A stretch of DNA of 64,000 nt from Hydrogenophaga sp. GTDB taxonomy: Bacteria > Pseudomonadota > Gammaproteobacteria > Burkholderiales > Burkholderiaceae_C. The notes beneath the pieces were generated by a model. The model ran no database searches. It was not told the origin of the DNA and saw only the letters and a list, made by a program, of their open reading frames with translations. Positions 27,369 through 35,523 of this stretch are shown here, in pieces. The DNA is taken from NCBI GenBank assembly GCA_011391595.1, contig JAABQG010000016.1, positions 1 through 64,000 of the forward strand. The letters are read 5' to 3'. The translations under genes and the position numbers were made by a program. Numbering within the stretch: the stretch's first letter is position 1; each line of letters opens with the position of its first letter.

Positions 27369-28192
27369 CGTCCGACATCCGTCGTCAGACGGTCCCGGTC
27401 GTAATACAAGGCCGCATAGCGGAAGAAACACTCCAGGGCAATGAAAAAGCAGAAAAGGAATCCAGGGCCACCCCCCAGAAAGCCGAGCCGCAAAAAGTAC
27501 AGGCGAATAAAGATCGCCAGACCTGAGGCCAGGCCCCGCATGACGCCACCTTTCTTGCCCGCTTCCGCCCGCTTCGCGGCGCCCAGCATCGCGTACTGGG
27601 TCAGCTTCTGCAGACTGCCCTTGATCGACTGGCGAGAGAAGTGACGCAAGCGTGCCTTCATCACATGTCGCGGTGCCGAAGGGTCGGTCAGCACGGCATG
27701 TTCATGGACTGCACCTTCATATTTAGTGACCATGTCGCGCCGGAAAAGACGCTCCAGGCTGGACTGCGAAAGAAAGTAGGTCAACTCCTTGCCATAGGCA
27801 ACGACGCTCCACTCGATCTTCCACACCGCGCGCTGACCTGACCGCACGGCAGCCTGGATTTCGGCTTGCAGTGCGGGCGTTATTTCCTCGTCCGCGTCGA
27901 GGAAAAAAATATAGTCTCCGGTGGCGTGGGCGAGCAGGTGATTGCGCTGTACCGCAAAGCCCTGCCAGTCCGCGTGGACGAAAGTCCGGGCACCCATGCG
28001 CTCCGCCAGGACCACGGTGTCATCGGTGCTGCCGCTGTCCACCACGATGATCTCGTCGGCAAACGCGGCACTGCGCAGGCAGCGCTCGATCTGGTGGGCT
28101 TCATTCTTGGCCAGCACCGCGACCGTGAGCGTGGGTGGGTCCCTGCGCGGGATGATGTCAGACATGCGAAGTTCCTGATCAATGAGGCTCAT
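27365..28192 (-). CDS. GT2 glycosyltransferase, WaaE/KdtX-like
   Basis: A 275-residue GT-A enzyme. TVAVLAKNEAHQIERCL, VVDSGSTDDTV and FFLDADEEI match the LPS-core beta-glucosyltransferase WaaE family, and RLFRRD...YEGAVHEH lies downstream. The start at 28192 overlaps the upstream gene's stop by ATGA; ATG 28165 is an alternative that removes nine residues. A hydrophobic C-terminal segment may attach it to the membrane. Likely a core glycosyltransferase. Confidence 0.86.
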   Translation of the reverse strand: MSLIDQELRMSDIIPRRDPPTLTVAVLAKNEAHQIERCLRSAAFADEIIVVDSGSTDDTVVLAERMGARTFVHADWQGFAVQRNHLLAHATGDYIFFLDADEEITPALQAEIQAAVRSGQRAVWKIEWSVVAYGKELTYFLSQSSLERLFRRDMVTKYEGAVHEHAVLTDPSAPRHVMKARLRHFSRQSIKGSLQKLTQYAMLGAAKRAEAGKKGGVMRGLASGLAIFIRLYFLRLGFLGGGPGFLFCFFIALECFFRYAALYYDRDRLTTDVGR

Positions 28193-29097
28193 CGGGCGTC
28201 GCGCCGGGCCGCGGCGACTTCATCCGCGTTCAACACGCGCAGCCCCTGAAACCGGCCCCAGGCGCGTGCGAGGTGTTTGGGCGACAGCAGGACGACGCGG
28301 GCCAGCACGTTCAGCGCGGACGTCAGCAGCACACGGACACGCAAGCGACTCGCTTCTTCGGGCCCCTCATGCTTCCAGACAAAAAGAATCTTTGACTGGG
28401 CGTGATGGTAGCCCCGCCAGTACTCCGCCCGCCAGGGCTGGGCGCCCTTGACCGAGCCGCGCGACAGATGCGTGATGCGGATGTCGGGAAGCACCAGGAT
28501 CTGTCCACGTGCCTTGAACACGCGCAGGCACAGGTCCTCATCCTCGTAATAAAGGAAGAACAGGGGGTCGAAGTGGCCGATGCGCGAGACGTTCGCCATA
28601 TGGACCAGCATGACCGCTGCGCAGGCATAACCGACGTTGGCAGGGCCTGTGGCGGCTTCGGTCTTTGGCGTCCAGTGACCGCGCGGCCAGCTGTAGTTGA
28701 CTTGCAGGCTGCCTGAAGCGTCGGTCAGCTGCGGCACCACAAGGGTCGCGTCAGGCCATCCCTGCGCCTGCTGAACCAGCGCTGCGATCTGGCCCGCGTC
28801 GATGAGGCAGTCGGGATTGAGTAGCAGGGCATAGTCCGTCCGGACAACGGCCAATCCCGCATTGTTGGCCACGCCATAGCCCTTGTTGGCGGGCATCACC
28901 ACCCGGCGCGCTGCTGGAAGCAGCGCCTGCACCTGGGCACAGGTGTCGTCGGTGCTGGCGTTGTCCACAACGATCACATGCGGCACGCCGGCCAGTCCCG
29001 TGGCCAGCGCCTCAACACAATGCGCGCTGTTGTAGGTGACGATCAGGACCGTGACGCGCTCGAGGGCCTCGCGCAAGATGGGGTCCAGTGGATTCAT
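28189..29097 (-). CDS. GT2 glycosyltransferase, rhamnosyltransferase-like
   Basis: A 302-residue GT-A enzyme starting the four-gene LPS set. VTVLIVTYNSAHCVEAL, VIVVDNASTDDT, NKGYGVANNAG, LLLNPDCLI and FFLYYEDEDLCLRV match the family of dTDP-rhamnosyl and related transferases. Overlaps the next gene by ATGA. Sugar donor not assignable from sequence. Confidence 0.87.
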   Translation of the reverse strand: MNPLDPILREALERVTVLIVTYNSAHCVEALATGLAGVPHVIVVDNASTDDTCAQVQALLPAARRVVMPANKGYGVANNAGLAVVRTDYALLLNPDCLIDAGQIAALVQQAQGWPDATLVVPQLTDASGSLQVNYSWPRGHWTPKTEAATGPANVGYACAAVMLVHMANVSRIGHFDPLFFLYYEDEDLCLRVFKARGQILVLPDIRITHLSRGSVKGAQPWRAEYWRGYHHAQSKILFVWKHEGPEEASRLRVRVLLTSALNVLARVVLLSPKHLARAWGRFQGLRVLNADEVAAARRDAR

Positions 29098-29170
29098 CAG
29101 CGCAGGCCGCGAAGTTGACCGTGTCGCTCAAGCATGCCAGCCTTCAGGACTTGGCAGATACCCGCCAGGT

Positions 29171-29377
29171 TCAATGGGAATGCCCGACCGTCTCGCCCGC
29201 CTTCAGGCGGTACACCGTGCCGCAATAGGGGCACTTAGCCTCGCCGGTCCGCGCCACGTCCAGATAGACCTTGGGATGGCTGTTCCAGAGCTTCATGTCG
29301 GCTGCGGGGCTGGGGCAATACACGCCGCCCTGGTGGTTCAGGTCCTTGGCGAGGAGTTCAATGGTCTGCTTGGTCAT
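29171..29377 (-). CDS. Zinc-finger CHCC protein
   Basis: A 68-residue protein. His14 (DLNHQG), Cys20 (VYCPSP) and the pair CPYC form the CHCC zinc-binding pattern of PF10276, the family related to the NDUFS6 subunit of complex I. A His-containing tail (VGHSH) follows. In Burkholderiales this small gene commonly sits next to ilvE, as here. Role in bacteria is not established. Confidence 0.85.
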   Translation of the reverse strand: MTKQTIELLAKDLNHQGGVYCPSPAADMKLWNSHPKVYLDVARTGEAKCPYCGTVYRLKAGETVGHSH

Positions 29378-29395
29378 ATCTATCCTTAATCAGTT

Positions 29396-29500
29396 GGGGT
29401 CAGAGCACATCGCTGCGCGAGTGGTCTGACCCGCAAACCCTCAAGCTTGGTTGAGGACAGGGCTTGCCCGCTTCGCGGTCTTCGGACTGTCCCGCAAGGC
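29396..29500. repeat. REP-like inverted repeat cluster between ilvE and zinc-finger gene
   Basis: GGGTCAGA at 29397-29404 pairs with TCTGACCC at 29425-29432 around an imperfect inner stem. Smaller inverted repeats follow (CTCAA...TTGAG, GGACAG...CTGTCC). The GGGGTCAGAG core is shared with the larger inverted repeat at 37019-37107. It may also act as a transcription-ending structure after ilvE. Confidence 0.6.
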
Positions 29501-29501
29501 T

Positions 29502-30440
29502 TCAAACCTTGCTCAGCCAGTGCGCGTACTTCGGGTTGCGGCCATTGACGATGTCAAAGAACGCGCTCTGGATTTTCTCGGTGATCGGGCCGCGCGAGCC
29601 GCTGCCGAGCTCGATGCGGTCGAGTTCACGGATCGGCGTGACTTCTGCGGCGGTGCCTGTGAAAAAGGCCTCGTCGGAAATATAGACCTCGTCGCGCGTG
29701 ATGCGCTTTTGCACCAGTTCCAGCCCCAGGTCCTTGCAGATGTGCAGCACTGTGTTGCGCGTGATGCCGTTGAGTGCGCCGGCAGAAAGGTCGGGCGTAT
29801 AGACCACGCCGTCCTTGACCACAAAGATGTTCTCCCCCGCACCCTCGGACACGAAGCCGCTGGCGTCCAGCAGCAGGGCCTCGTCGTAGCCGTCGTCCAG
29901 CGCTTCCATGTTGGCAAGGATCGAGTTGGTGTAATTGCTCACCGCCTTGGCCTGCGTCATGGTGATGTTGACGTGGTGGCGCGTGTAGCTGGAGGTCTTG
30001 ACGCGGATGCCACGCTTCATGCCTTCCTCGCCCAGATAGGCGCCCCAGGCCCAGGCCGCGACCATCAGATGGATGGTGTTGCCCTTGGGGCTCACGCCGA
30101 GTTTCTGCGAGCCGATCCAGGTCAGCGGGCGCAGGTAGCAGCTCTCCAGCTTGTTCTCGCGCACCACGGCGTTCTGGGCTTCCATCACCTCGTCCATGGT
30201 GAACGGGATCTTCATGCGCAGGATCTTGGCACTGTTGAACAGGCGCTGGGTGTGCTCTTCCAGCCGGAAGATCGCGGTGCCACCGTCCGCGTTGTACGCG
30301 CGCACGCCCTCGAAGGCGCCGCAGCCGTAGTGCAGGGTGTGGCTCAGGACGTGGATCTTGGCGTCACGCCATTCGACCATCTGGCCGTCCATCCAGATCT
30401 TGCCGTCACGATCGGCCATCGAGGGGGGAAGTGCGCTCAT
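29502..30440 (-). CDS. ilvE: Branched-chain amino-acid aminotransferase
   Basis: PLP class IV transaminase for leucine, isoleucine and valine, 312 residues. Diagnostic features: HTLHYGCGAFEGVRAY, RPLTWIGSQKLGV, the catalytic Lys in QAKAVSNYTNS, DGYDEALLLDASGFVSEGAGENIF and a C-terminal GRNPKYAHWLSKV. ATG 30440 is chosen because upstream in-frame codons are not conserved in the family. The small zinc-finger gene lies downstream on the same strand. Confidence 0.95.
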   Translation of the reverse strand: MSALPPSMADRDGKIWMDGQMVEWRDAKIHVLSHTLHYGCGAFEGVRAYNADGGTAIFRLEEHTQRLFNSAKILRMKIPFTMDEVMEAQNAVVRENKLESCYLRPLTWIGSQKLGVSPKGNTIHLMVAAWAWGAYLGEEGMKRGIRVKTSSYTRHHVNITMTQAKAVSNYTNSILANMEALDDGYDEALLLDASGFVSEGAGENIFVVKDGVVYTPDLSAGALNGITRNTVLHICKDLGLELVQKRITRDEVYISDEAFFTGTAAEVTPIRELDRIELGSGSRGPITEKIQSAFFDIVNGRNPKYAHWLSKV

Positions 30441-30480
30441 TGGGGGTCCTTTGAATTGCCGGGTTCGCAAAACGCTGATT

Positions 30481-30918
30481 TTACGGCGCCGGAGGCGTCT
30501 GAACGGGTGATTCCACCGCAGTCCCCGTCTGACTGGGACGGAACAGTTTCCAGCTCACCAGCTTGCCACCCCTGAACTCACAGGTGACGTGGGAGTCCGT
30601 GCCGTCGGTCCAGCGAAACAGCTCGGGCTGCTCGTCCTTGGGGCTTTGCAGCGCACCGAGTGAATTTGTCATCGCAATCACATGCATCAGCGTCATGCCG
30701 GGTTTGAGCTTGGCGTTGAGCATCACCGCGCTGCCCACAAAGCCGATCGGGCGGTTCGCCGCCTTCTTGAGGATGGTGATCAGGCGCGTGTAGTGCAGCA
30801 GCAGCCACATCACCAGGCCCCCACTGACCACCGCGACGCCTTGCCAGCCGTACGATCGCCAAGCCGCGCCCAGCAAGACCAGGCACAAAAGGGGAACAAG
30901 GATTTTCTGGAAGTTCAT
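30481..30918 (-). CDS. Small membrane protein of unknown function
   Basis: A 145-residue protein with two N-terminal hydrophobic helices (about 5-21 and 28-45), then a soluble C-terminal part. ANRPIGFVGSAVMLNAKLKPGMTLMHV and FRWTDGTDSHVTCEFRGGK are conserved-looking. I recall similar Comamonadaceae proteins labelled glycerate kinase, but at this size and with no kinase motif that label is not supported. It precedes ilvE on the same strand. Confidence 0.7.
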   Translation of the reverse strand: MNFQKILVPLLCLVLLGAAWRSYGWQGVAVVSGGLVMWLLLHYTRLITILKKAANRPIGFVGSAVMLNAKLKPGMTLMHVIAMTNSLGALQSPKDEQPELFRWTDGTDSHVTCEFRGGKLVSWKLFRPSQTGTAVESPVQTPPAP

Positions 30919-30981
30919 GGCCTGAATTGTCCTATGCGCCGGCAAGCCCGGAATTACGGTCAGTGCGTACTCACAAACGCC

Positions 30982-32361
30982 TCAGCCCAGCCCGCGCACC
31001 AGCTCCATCGCCTGCTCGATGCGCTCCACCGGATGGATCGTCAGGCCCTCGAAGGCCTTGTCGTTCTTCTTCGGCGCGTTCGCCTTGGGCACCACCGCCA
31101 CGGAAAATCCCAGCTTGGCAGCCTCCTTCAGCCGCTCCTGGCCGCGCGGCGCGGGGCGCACTTCGCCGGCCAGTCCGACCTCGCCGAACGCCAGAAAGCC
31201 CTTGGGCAGCGCCTTGCCGCGCAGGCTGGAAGTGATCGCCAACATCACCGCCAGATCCGCCGCCGGCTCGCTGATGCGCACGCCGCCCACCGCGTTGACG
31301 AACACGTCCTGGTCCATGCAATTGACGCCCGCATGGCGGTGCAGCACCGCCAGCAGCATGGCCAGGCGGTCACGGTCCAGCCCCACACTCAGGCGCCGCG
31401 GCGACGGGCCGCCCGTGTCGACCAGCGCCTGGATTTCGACCAGCATCGGACGCGTGCCCTCCAGCGTCACCATCACGCAGCTGCCGGGCACCGGCTCGCT
31501 GTGCTGGCTCAGGAAGATCGCGCTCGGGTTGCTCACGCCCTTGAGGCCCTTCTCGGTCATCGCGAAAACGCCGATCTCGTTGACCGCGCCAAAGCGGTTC
31601 TTGATCGCACGCACCAAGCGGAAGCTGCTGTGCGTGTCGCCTTCGAAGTACAGCACGGTGTCCACCATATGTTCGAGCACGCGCGGGCCGGCCAGCGCGC
31701 CGTCCTTGGTCACATGGCCAACCAGCACGATGGCGACGCCACTGGCCTTGGCCGCGCGGGTCAGGTGCGCGGCGCACTCGCGCACCTGCGCCACCGAGCC
31801 GGGCGCCGACGTCAACTGGTCCGAATACACCGTCTGGATCGAGTCGATGACTGCGATGCCGGGTTTTGACGCGTCGAGCGTGTGCAGGATCTTTTCGAGC
31901 TGGATCTCGGCCAGCACCTTGACCTGGGAATGATCCAGCCCCAGCCGGCGCGCCCTCAGCGCCACCTGCGCGCCGCTCTCCTCCCCGGTGACGTAGAGCG
32001 TCTTTTGCCCGCTTCGCTGCAATGAATCCAGCGCCTGCAGGAGCAGCGTCGACTTGCCGATGCCGGGGTCGCCGCCGATCAGCACCACGCCGCCTTCGAC
32101 GATGCCGCCGCCCAGCACCCGGTCCAGTTCGTCCTGCCCGGTGGGCGTGCGCGCAAAGTCACTGGCCTCGATCTCGCCCAGCGTCGCCACTTCGGCCGTC
32201 CTGGCCAGCGAGGCAAAACGATTGTTGCGGCTGGATGCCGCCGACTCGGCCACCGTTTCGATCAGCGTGTTCCAGGCGCCGCAGGCTGGGCACTTGCCCA
32301 GCCACTTGGGGCTGGTGCCCCCGCATTCGTTGCAGACGTAGACGGTTTTTTCTTTGGCCAT
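30982..32361 (-). CDS. radA: DNA repair protein RadA
   Basis: RecA-like ATPase that drives branch migration in recombination, 459 residues. A C4 zinc finger (Cys10, 13, 24, 27), Walker A GGDPGIGKST, the RadA-specific KNRFG and a Lon-like C-terminal domain (GGVRISEPAADLAVMLAI, GEVGLAGEVRP) are complete. Nothing unusual. Neighbours are monocistronic-looking housekeeping genes. Confidence 0.96.
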   Translation of the reverse strand: MAKEKTVYVCNECGGTSPKWLGKCPACGAWNTLIETVAESAASSRNNRFASLARTAEVATLGEIEASDFARTPTGQDELDRVLGGGIVEGGVVLIGGDPGIGKSTLLLQALDSLQRSGQKTLYVTGEESGAQVALRARRLGLDHSQVKVLAEIQLEKILHTLDASKPGIAVIDSIQTVYSDQLTSAPGSVAQVRECAAHLTRAAKASGVAIVLVGHVTKDGALAGPRVLEHMVDTVLYFEGDTHSSFRLVRAIKNRFGAVNEIGVFAMTEKGLKGVSNPSAIFLSQHSEPVPGSCVMVTLEGTRPMLVEIQALVDTGGPSPRRLSVGLDRDRLAMLLAVLHRHAGVNCMDQDVFVNAVGGVRISEPAADLAVMLAITSSLRGKALPKGFLAFGEVGLAGEVRPAPRGQERLKEAAKLGFSVAVVPKANAPKKNDKAFEGLTIHPVERIEQAMELVRGLG

Positions 32362-32390
32362 GGGGCAAGCCTAACACCCGTCCCGGAACG

Positions 32391-32687
32391 CTACGGGTGT
32401 GGCCCCCGGTAAGCCCGCTTCACCTCGGCCACCTCGACGCTGTACGAGGCATACCAGCGCTCACGGCCGAATTTCTGAGCCATCAGGTGGTCTGCATGCT
32501 GCTTCCACGCGCGGATGCTGGCCTCGTCGGGCCAGTACGACAACGCGACCTCCTGATCGCCTTCGGTCACCGCGCAGAAGTCCAGGCAGCCGAATTCCGT
32601 GAGTGCCAGTTCGCGCAGGTGGGCGGCAGTCGCGGCGTATTCGGCATCGAGGGTGCGGGCTTTGGCCCGGAAGATCACGACAAACAT
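32391..32687 (-). CDS. Antibiotic biosynthesis monooxygenase-type (ABM) domain protein
   Basis: A 98-residue dimeric alpha/beta-barrel protein. MFVVIFRAKA at the start and the alternation FCAVTEGDQEVALSYWPDEASIRAWKQHADH match the heme-free ABM fold. Such small proteins include quinol monooxygenases and proteins of unknown role. The gene ends 30 bp upstream of radA on the same strand. Confidence 0.75.
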   Translation of the reverse strand: MFVVIFRAKARTLDAEYAATAAHLRELALTEFGCLDFCAVTEGDQEVALSYWPDEASIRAWKQHADHLMAQKFGRERWYASYSVEVAEVKRAYRGPHP

Positions 32688-32756
32688 GACAGCGCTTTCG
32701 TTTTCAACACAAATCCGGGCGCCTGGCAGACGAGTCGCGCGGCAGGCAAGGCGGTG

Positions 32757-33815
32757 TCACGCCAGGTGTCCGCGCAGACCCTCGGCCAAGGCCTGCGTCA
32801 GTCTCGCCGCGCCCACGCCCCGGCAACCAGTCGTGTTCTGCCCCGACCACAGCGGCGAAAAATCACCGCTGCCCTGCCGCTCTCCCCAGGCGCGTAGCGG
32901 CGCCATCGTGGCGGTGGCCAGCGGGAAGGCCGGCGCGGAAGCGCTCATCACACCCAGTTCGCGCATCACCCGGTTGACGATGCCGCGCGCCGGACGACCG
33001 GTGAAGACATTGGTCAACGCGGTGTGGCGGGCGGCGTCGCTCTGCAACGCGACGCGGTGGATCGGGCTGGTGGTGGCCTCGGTGCACAGCAGGTAGGCGG
33101 TGCCGACCTGGACGCCCGTCGCGCCCAGCGCCATGGCGGCGGCCACGCCGGCCGCGTCTGCGATGCCGCCCGCGGCGATCACCGGCACGCTCACCGCGCG
33201 CACCACCTGCGGCAACAGCGCGAACGTGCCGGTTTGGGTTGTCACATCGTCGGTCAGGAACATACCCCGGTGGCCGCCGGCTTCCAGCCCCTGGGCAATG
33301 ACGGCGTCAGCGCCGTGGGCCTCCAGCCAAAAGGCCTCTTCCACCGTCGTAGCGGATGACAACACCCTGGCGCCCCAGCCCTTGACCCGCTGCACCAGTT
33401 CGGGCGCAGGCAGGCCGAAGTGAAAGCTGACCACGGCCGGGCAGAATGCTTCAAGCAGGTCGGCGGCCTCCGCGCTGAAGGGCACGCGCCCCGCGCCGGC
33501 GGGGACGGCCGCGATGTCGATCCCGGCTTCGGTATAGAAGGGCGCGAGCGCGGCGCACCAGGCGGCCTCGCGAATCGGGTCTGGAACCGGTGGCGTGTGG
33601 CAGAAAAAATTGACATTGAAAGGTCGCTGCGTCCCCGCGCGCAGGGCCTGCAGTTCGGCGCGCAACGCCTCGGGCGTGAGCATGGCGCAGGGCAGCGAGC
33701 CAAGCGCGCCGGCGTTCGACACGGCGATGGCCAGGGCGCTGCCCTGCACACCGGCCATCGGCGCCTGGATCAGGGGGATATCAACGCCCAGCAGGGCTTT
33801 CAGGGTAGTGGTCAT
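32757..33815 (-). CDS. Nitronate monooxygenase family protein
   Basis: FMN-dependent oxidase of the NPD/FabK superfamily, 352 residues. IPLIQAPMAGVQGS at the N-terminus, AQGLEAGGHRG, PVIAAGGIADAAGVAAAMALGATGVQVGTAYL and the catalytic-site SFHFG segment are characteristic. Likely detoxifies propionate 3-nitronate or related nitroalkanes. The C-terminal part ends with LWSGQNTTGCRG, also common in the family. Confidence 0.9.
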   Translation of the reverse strand: MTTTLKALLGVDIPLIQAPMAGVQGSALAIAVSNAGALGSLPCAMLTPEALRAELQALRAGTQRPFNVNFFCHTPPVPDPIREAAWCAALAPFYTEAGIDIAAVPAGAGRVPFSAEAADLLEAFCPAVVSFHFGLPAPELVQRVKGWGARVLSSATTVEEAFWLEAHGADAVIAQGLEAGGHRGMFLTDDVTTQTGTFALLPQVVRAVSVPVIAAGGIADAAGVAAAMALGATGVQVGTAYLLCTEATTSPIHRVALQSDAARHTALTNVFTGRPARGIVNRVMRELGVMSASAPAFPLATATMAPLRAWGERQGSGDFSPLWSGQNTTGCRGVGAARLTQALAEGLRGHLA

Positions 33816-33909
33816 GCAGCATCCTCAACGTCCTTCATTTTCGGACATACGAGCGACTTGAATGAGGCCCGGGTCAACGGCCAGGGTCACCGAAGTCTGC
33901 GCCCTCGCG

Positions 33910-34314
33910 CTATAGCCCGCCCAGCAGGCGCAACCCCCAGGCGCCCATCAGAAACAGCCCTCCCGCCTGCCAGGCCTTGGGGCCGATGCGCCACCGCGTG
34001 ACACGCCGGCCGCGCCAGGCCTCCCAGGCCAGCTGGGCCGCATGAGCCGCGGCGATCGCGACGAGCGGCATCAGGCCCGGATTGGCCTGCCACGCCGCCA
34101 GCAGATCCCCCTGCACCAGCGCAGCGCAGGCATGGGTGCCGCCGCACAGGGGGCAGGGTTGCCCGGTGAGGTGACGGAACCCGCACAGCGGCACACCGTC
34201 GGCCAGCAGCAAGGGCGCTGCGCCCAGTGCCAGCGGCCAACCCAGCAGCGGCACGGCCCGCCACTGGCGCTCGGCCGGGCTCAGGCGGTCGTCATCAGGC
34301 TCGGGTGATGGCAA
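33910..34314 (-). CDS. DUF2752 membrane protein, TTG start
   Basis: A 134-residue protein with the DUF2752 core PLCGFRHLTGQPCPLCGGTHACAALVQGD, where paired cysteines flank a small membrane segment. No ATG fits: the in-frame ATG at 34368 lies well inside the upstream gene. TTG at 34314 is preceded by GGAGG six bases upstream, giving a 20-bp overlap with the preceding gene's end. Three hydrophobic segments are visible. Function unknown. Confidence 0.72.
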   Translation of the reverse strand: MPSPEPDDDRLSPAERQWRAVPLLGWPLALGAAPLLLADGVPLCGFRHLTGQPCPLCGGTHACAALVQGDLLAAWQANPGLMPLVAIAAAHAAQLAWEAWRGRRVTRWRIGPKAWQAGGLFLMGAWGLRLLGGL

Positions 34315-34867
34315 GGGGGCCTCCGTCCGTGATCTGCTTGGCCATGTGATAGAAGCCGATGCCGGCAATCGGCAGCGTGAGGAAGATGCCGAGGCCGCAG
34401 AAGATCGCGCCCAGCGATCCCACGATGCTCAGCACCAGCGAACAGATCACCGTGCCCAGCAGGTTTTCCTTCACCGCTTCAAAGGCCCGCTTGATGGCAT
34501 TGATGCCGTCCTTTTCGCCCACCGCGACCAGGTAGGCGGCCGTGGGCACCAGCCCGATGACCAGCAGCCCCGGCAGGATACACAGCATGAAGCCAACTGA
34601 GACGATGAGGCTGGACAGCAGCACCGCCAGCAAGGCAGGCACGAAGTCGTCGAAACCCTTGAAGACATCGGTGAACTCCACCGCTTCGCCACGTTCTTCT
34701 TTCTGGACCATGCGCATGTAGCCCACCAGCATCGGGCCGGACAGGATGCCCGCGCTGACACCGCCGACCGCGCCAATCAGCGCAACGGCCAGGATATGCG
34801 CCAGCGGGTTTTTCTTGAGTCCGTCAATACCGGCGGACAAGCAGGAGCCGATGTCGGGAGCAGCCAT
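34295..34867 (-). CDS. BPSS1780-like polytopic membrane protein
   Basis: A 190-residue protein with about four to five hydrophobic helices. GGVSAGILSGPMLVGYMRMVQKEERGEAVEFTDVFKGFDDFVPALLA is the recognisable pattern of the DUF975-like or glycerophosphodiester-phosphodiesterase-membrane-domain-like family. It is paired translationally with the DUF2752 gene, which it overlaps. Function unknown. Confidence 0.68.
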   Translation of the reverse strand: MAAPDIGSCLSAGIDGLKKNPLAHILAVALIGAVGGVSAGILSGPMLVGYMRMVQKEERGEAVEFTDVFKGFDDFVPALLAVLLSSLIVSVGFMLCILPGLLVIGLVPTAAYLVAVGEKDGINAIKRAFEAVKENLLGTVICSLVLSIVGSLGAIFCGLGIFLTLPIAGIGFYHMAKQITDGGPLAITRA

Positions 34868-35016
34868 TTTGACACCTCGCTTTGGGAGACAGGATCAGTT
34901 GAAGACTCATCCCGGCAATTGATGCGCGGCGATCAAGCGGCGCAGCAGCGGCCAAGACGCTTTCTACTGTAACCGCTTCGATCCGGGTTAACCCGAAGAC
35001 CTGGATTCGCCAAATC

Positions 35017-35032
35017 ATTTAATATATTAAAT
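35017..35032. promoter_or_regulatory. HpaR operator candidate: perfect 16-bp palindrome
   Basis: ATTTAATATATTAAAT lies immediately before the hpaR start codon, in an AT-rich island. MarR-family HpaR repressors bind AT-rich palindromes of this kind and autoregulate. The position between promoter and start fits repression by roadblock. Confidence 0.65.
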
Positions 35033-35034
35033 AA

Positions 35035-35523
35035 ATGCCCGCCATCACTCCGTTCATTCATCGCAACCTGCCGCGCCTGCTGCTGCAGGCGCGCGAAGCC
35101 GTCATGGCCCACACCCGGCCCAGCCTGCGCGAGCAGGGCCTGTCGGACCAGCAATGGCGTGTGCTACGGGTGCTCGGCGAACATGCGGGCGACCCGGGGG
35201 GCGTGGAAACCGGCCGCGTGGCGCGCGAAGCGTACCTGCTGGGCCCCAGCCTGACCGGCGTGTTGACCCGCATGGAGCGTGACGGCCTGATCAGCCGATG
35301 CCGCTGCCCGGACGATGCACGGCGCACCGTGGTGCGCGCCTCGGCCCAAGGGCTGGCCCTGGTGCAGACCTTGTCCCAGACCATCGAGGCGCACTACGCC
35401 TGGGTCGAGAGCCATCTCGGCAAGCCGAAGCTGAGCCAGCTGTACGCCCTGCTCGACGAACTGATCGCCCTGGAGCAACCCGCCGAAACCGCGAGTGCCT
35501 CAGAACCGGAAACCGACGCATGA
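35035..35523 (+). CDS. hpaR: Homoprotocatechuate operon repressor HpaR (MarR family)
   Basis: A 162-residue winged-helix repressor. FIHRNLPRLLLQAREAVMAHTRPSLREQGLSDQQWRVLRVL and REAYLLGPSLTGVLTRMERDGLI follow the HpaR subfamily, and RCPDDARRTVV forms the wing. It heads the degradation operon and overlaps hpaG1 by ATGA. It is expected to release DNA on binding 4-hydroxyphenylacetate or homoprotocatechuate. Confidence 0.92.
   Translation: MPAITPFIHRNLPRLLLQAREAVMAHTRPSLREQGLSDQQWRVLRVLGEHAGDPGGVETGRVAREAYLLGPSLTGVLTRMERDGLISRCRCPDDARRTVVRASAQGLALVQTLSQTIEAHYAWVESHLGKPKLSQLYALLDELIALEQPAETASASEPETDA

Noticed and set aside
30481-30918. Glycerate kinase label for the small membrane protein
   Set aside because: Length of 145 residues and two membrane helices are incompatible with a glycerate kinase; no kinase motif is visible.
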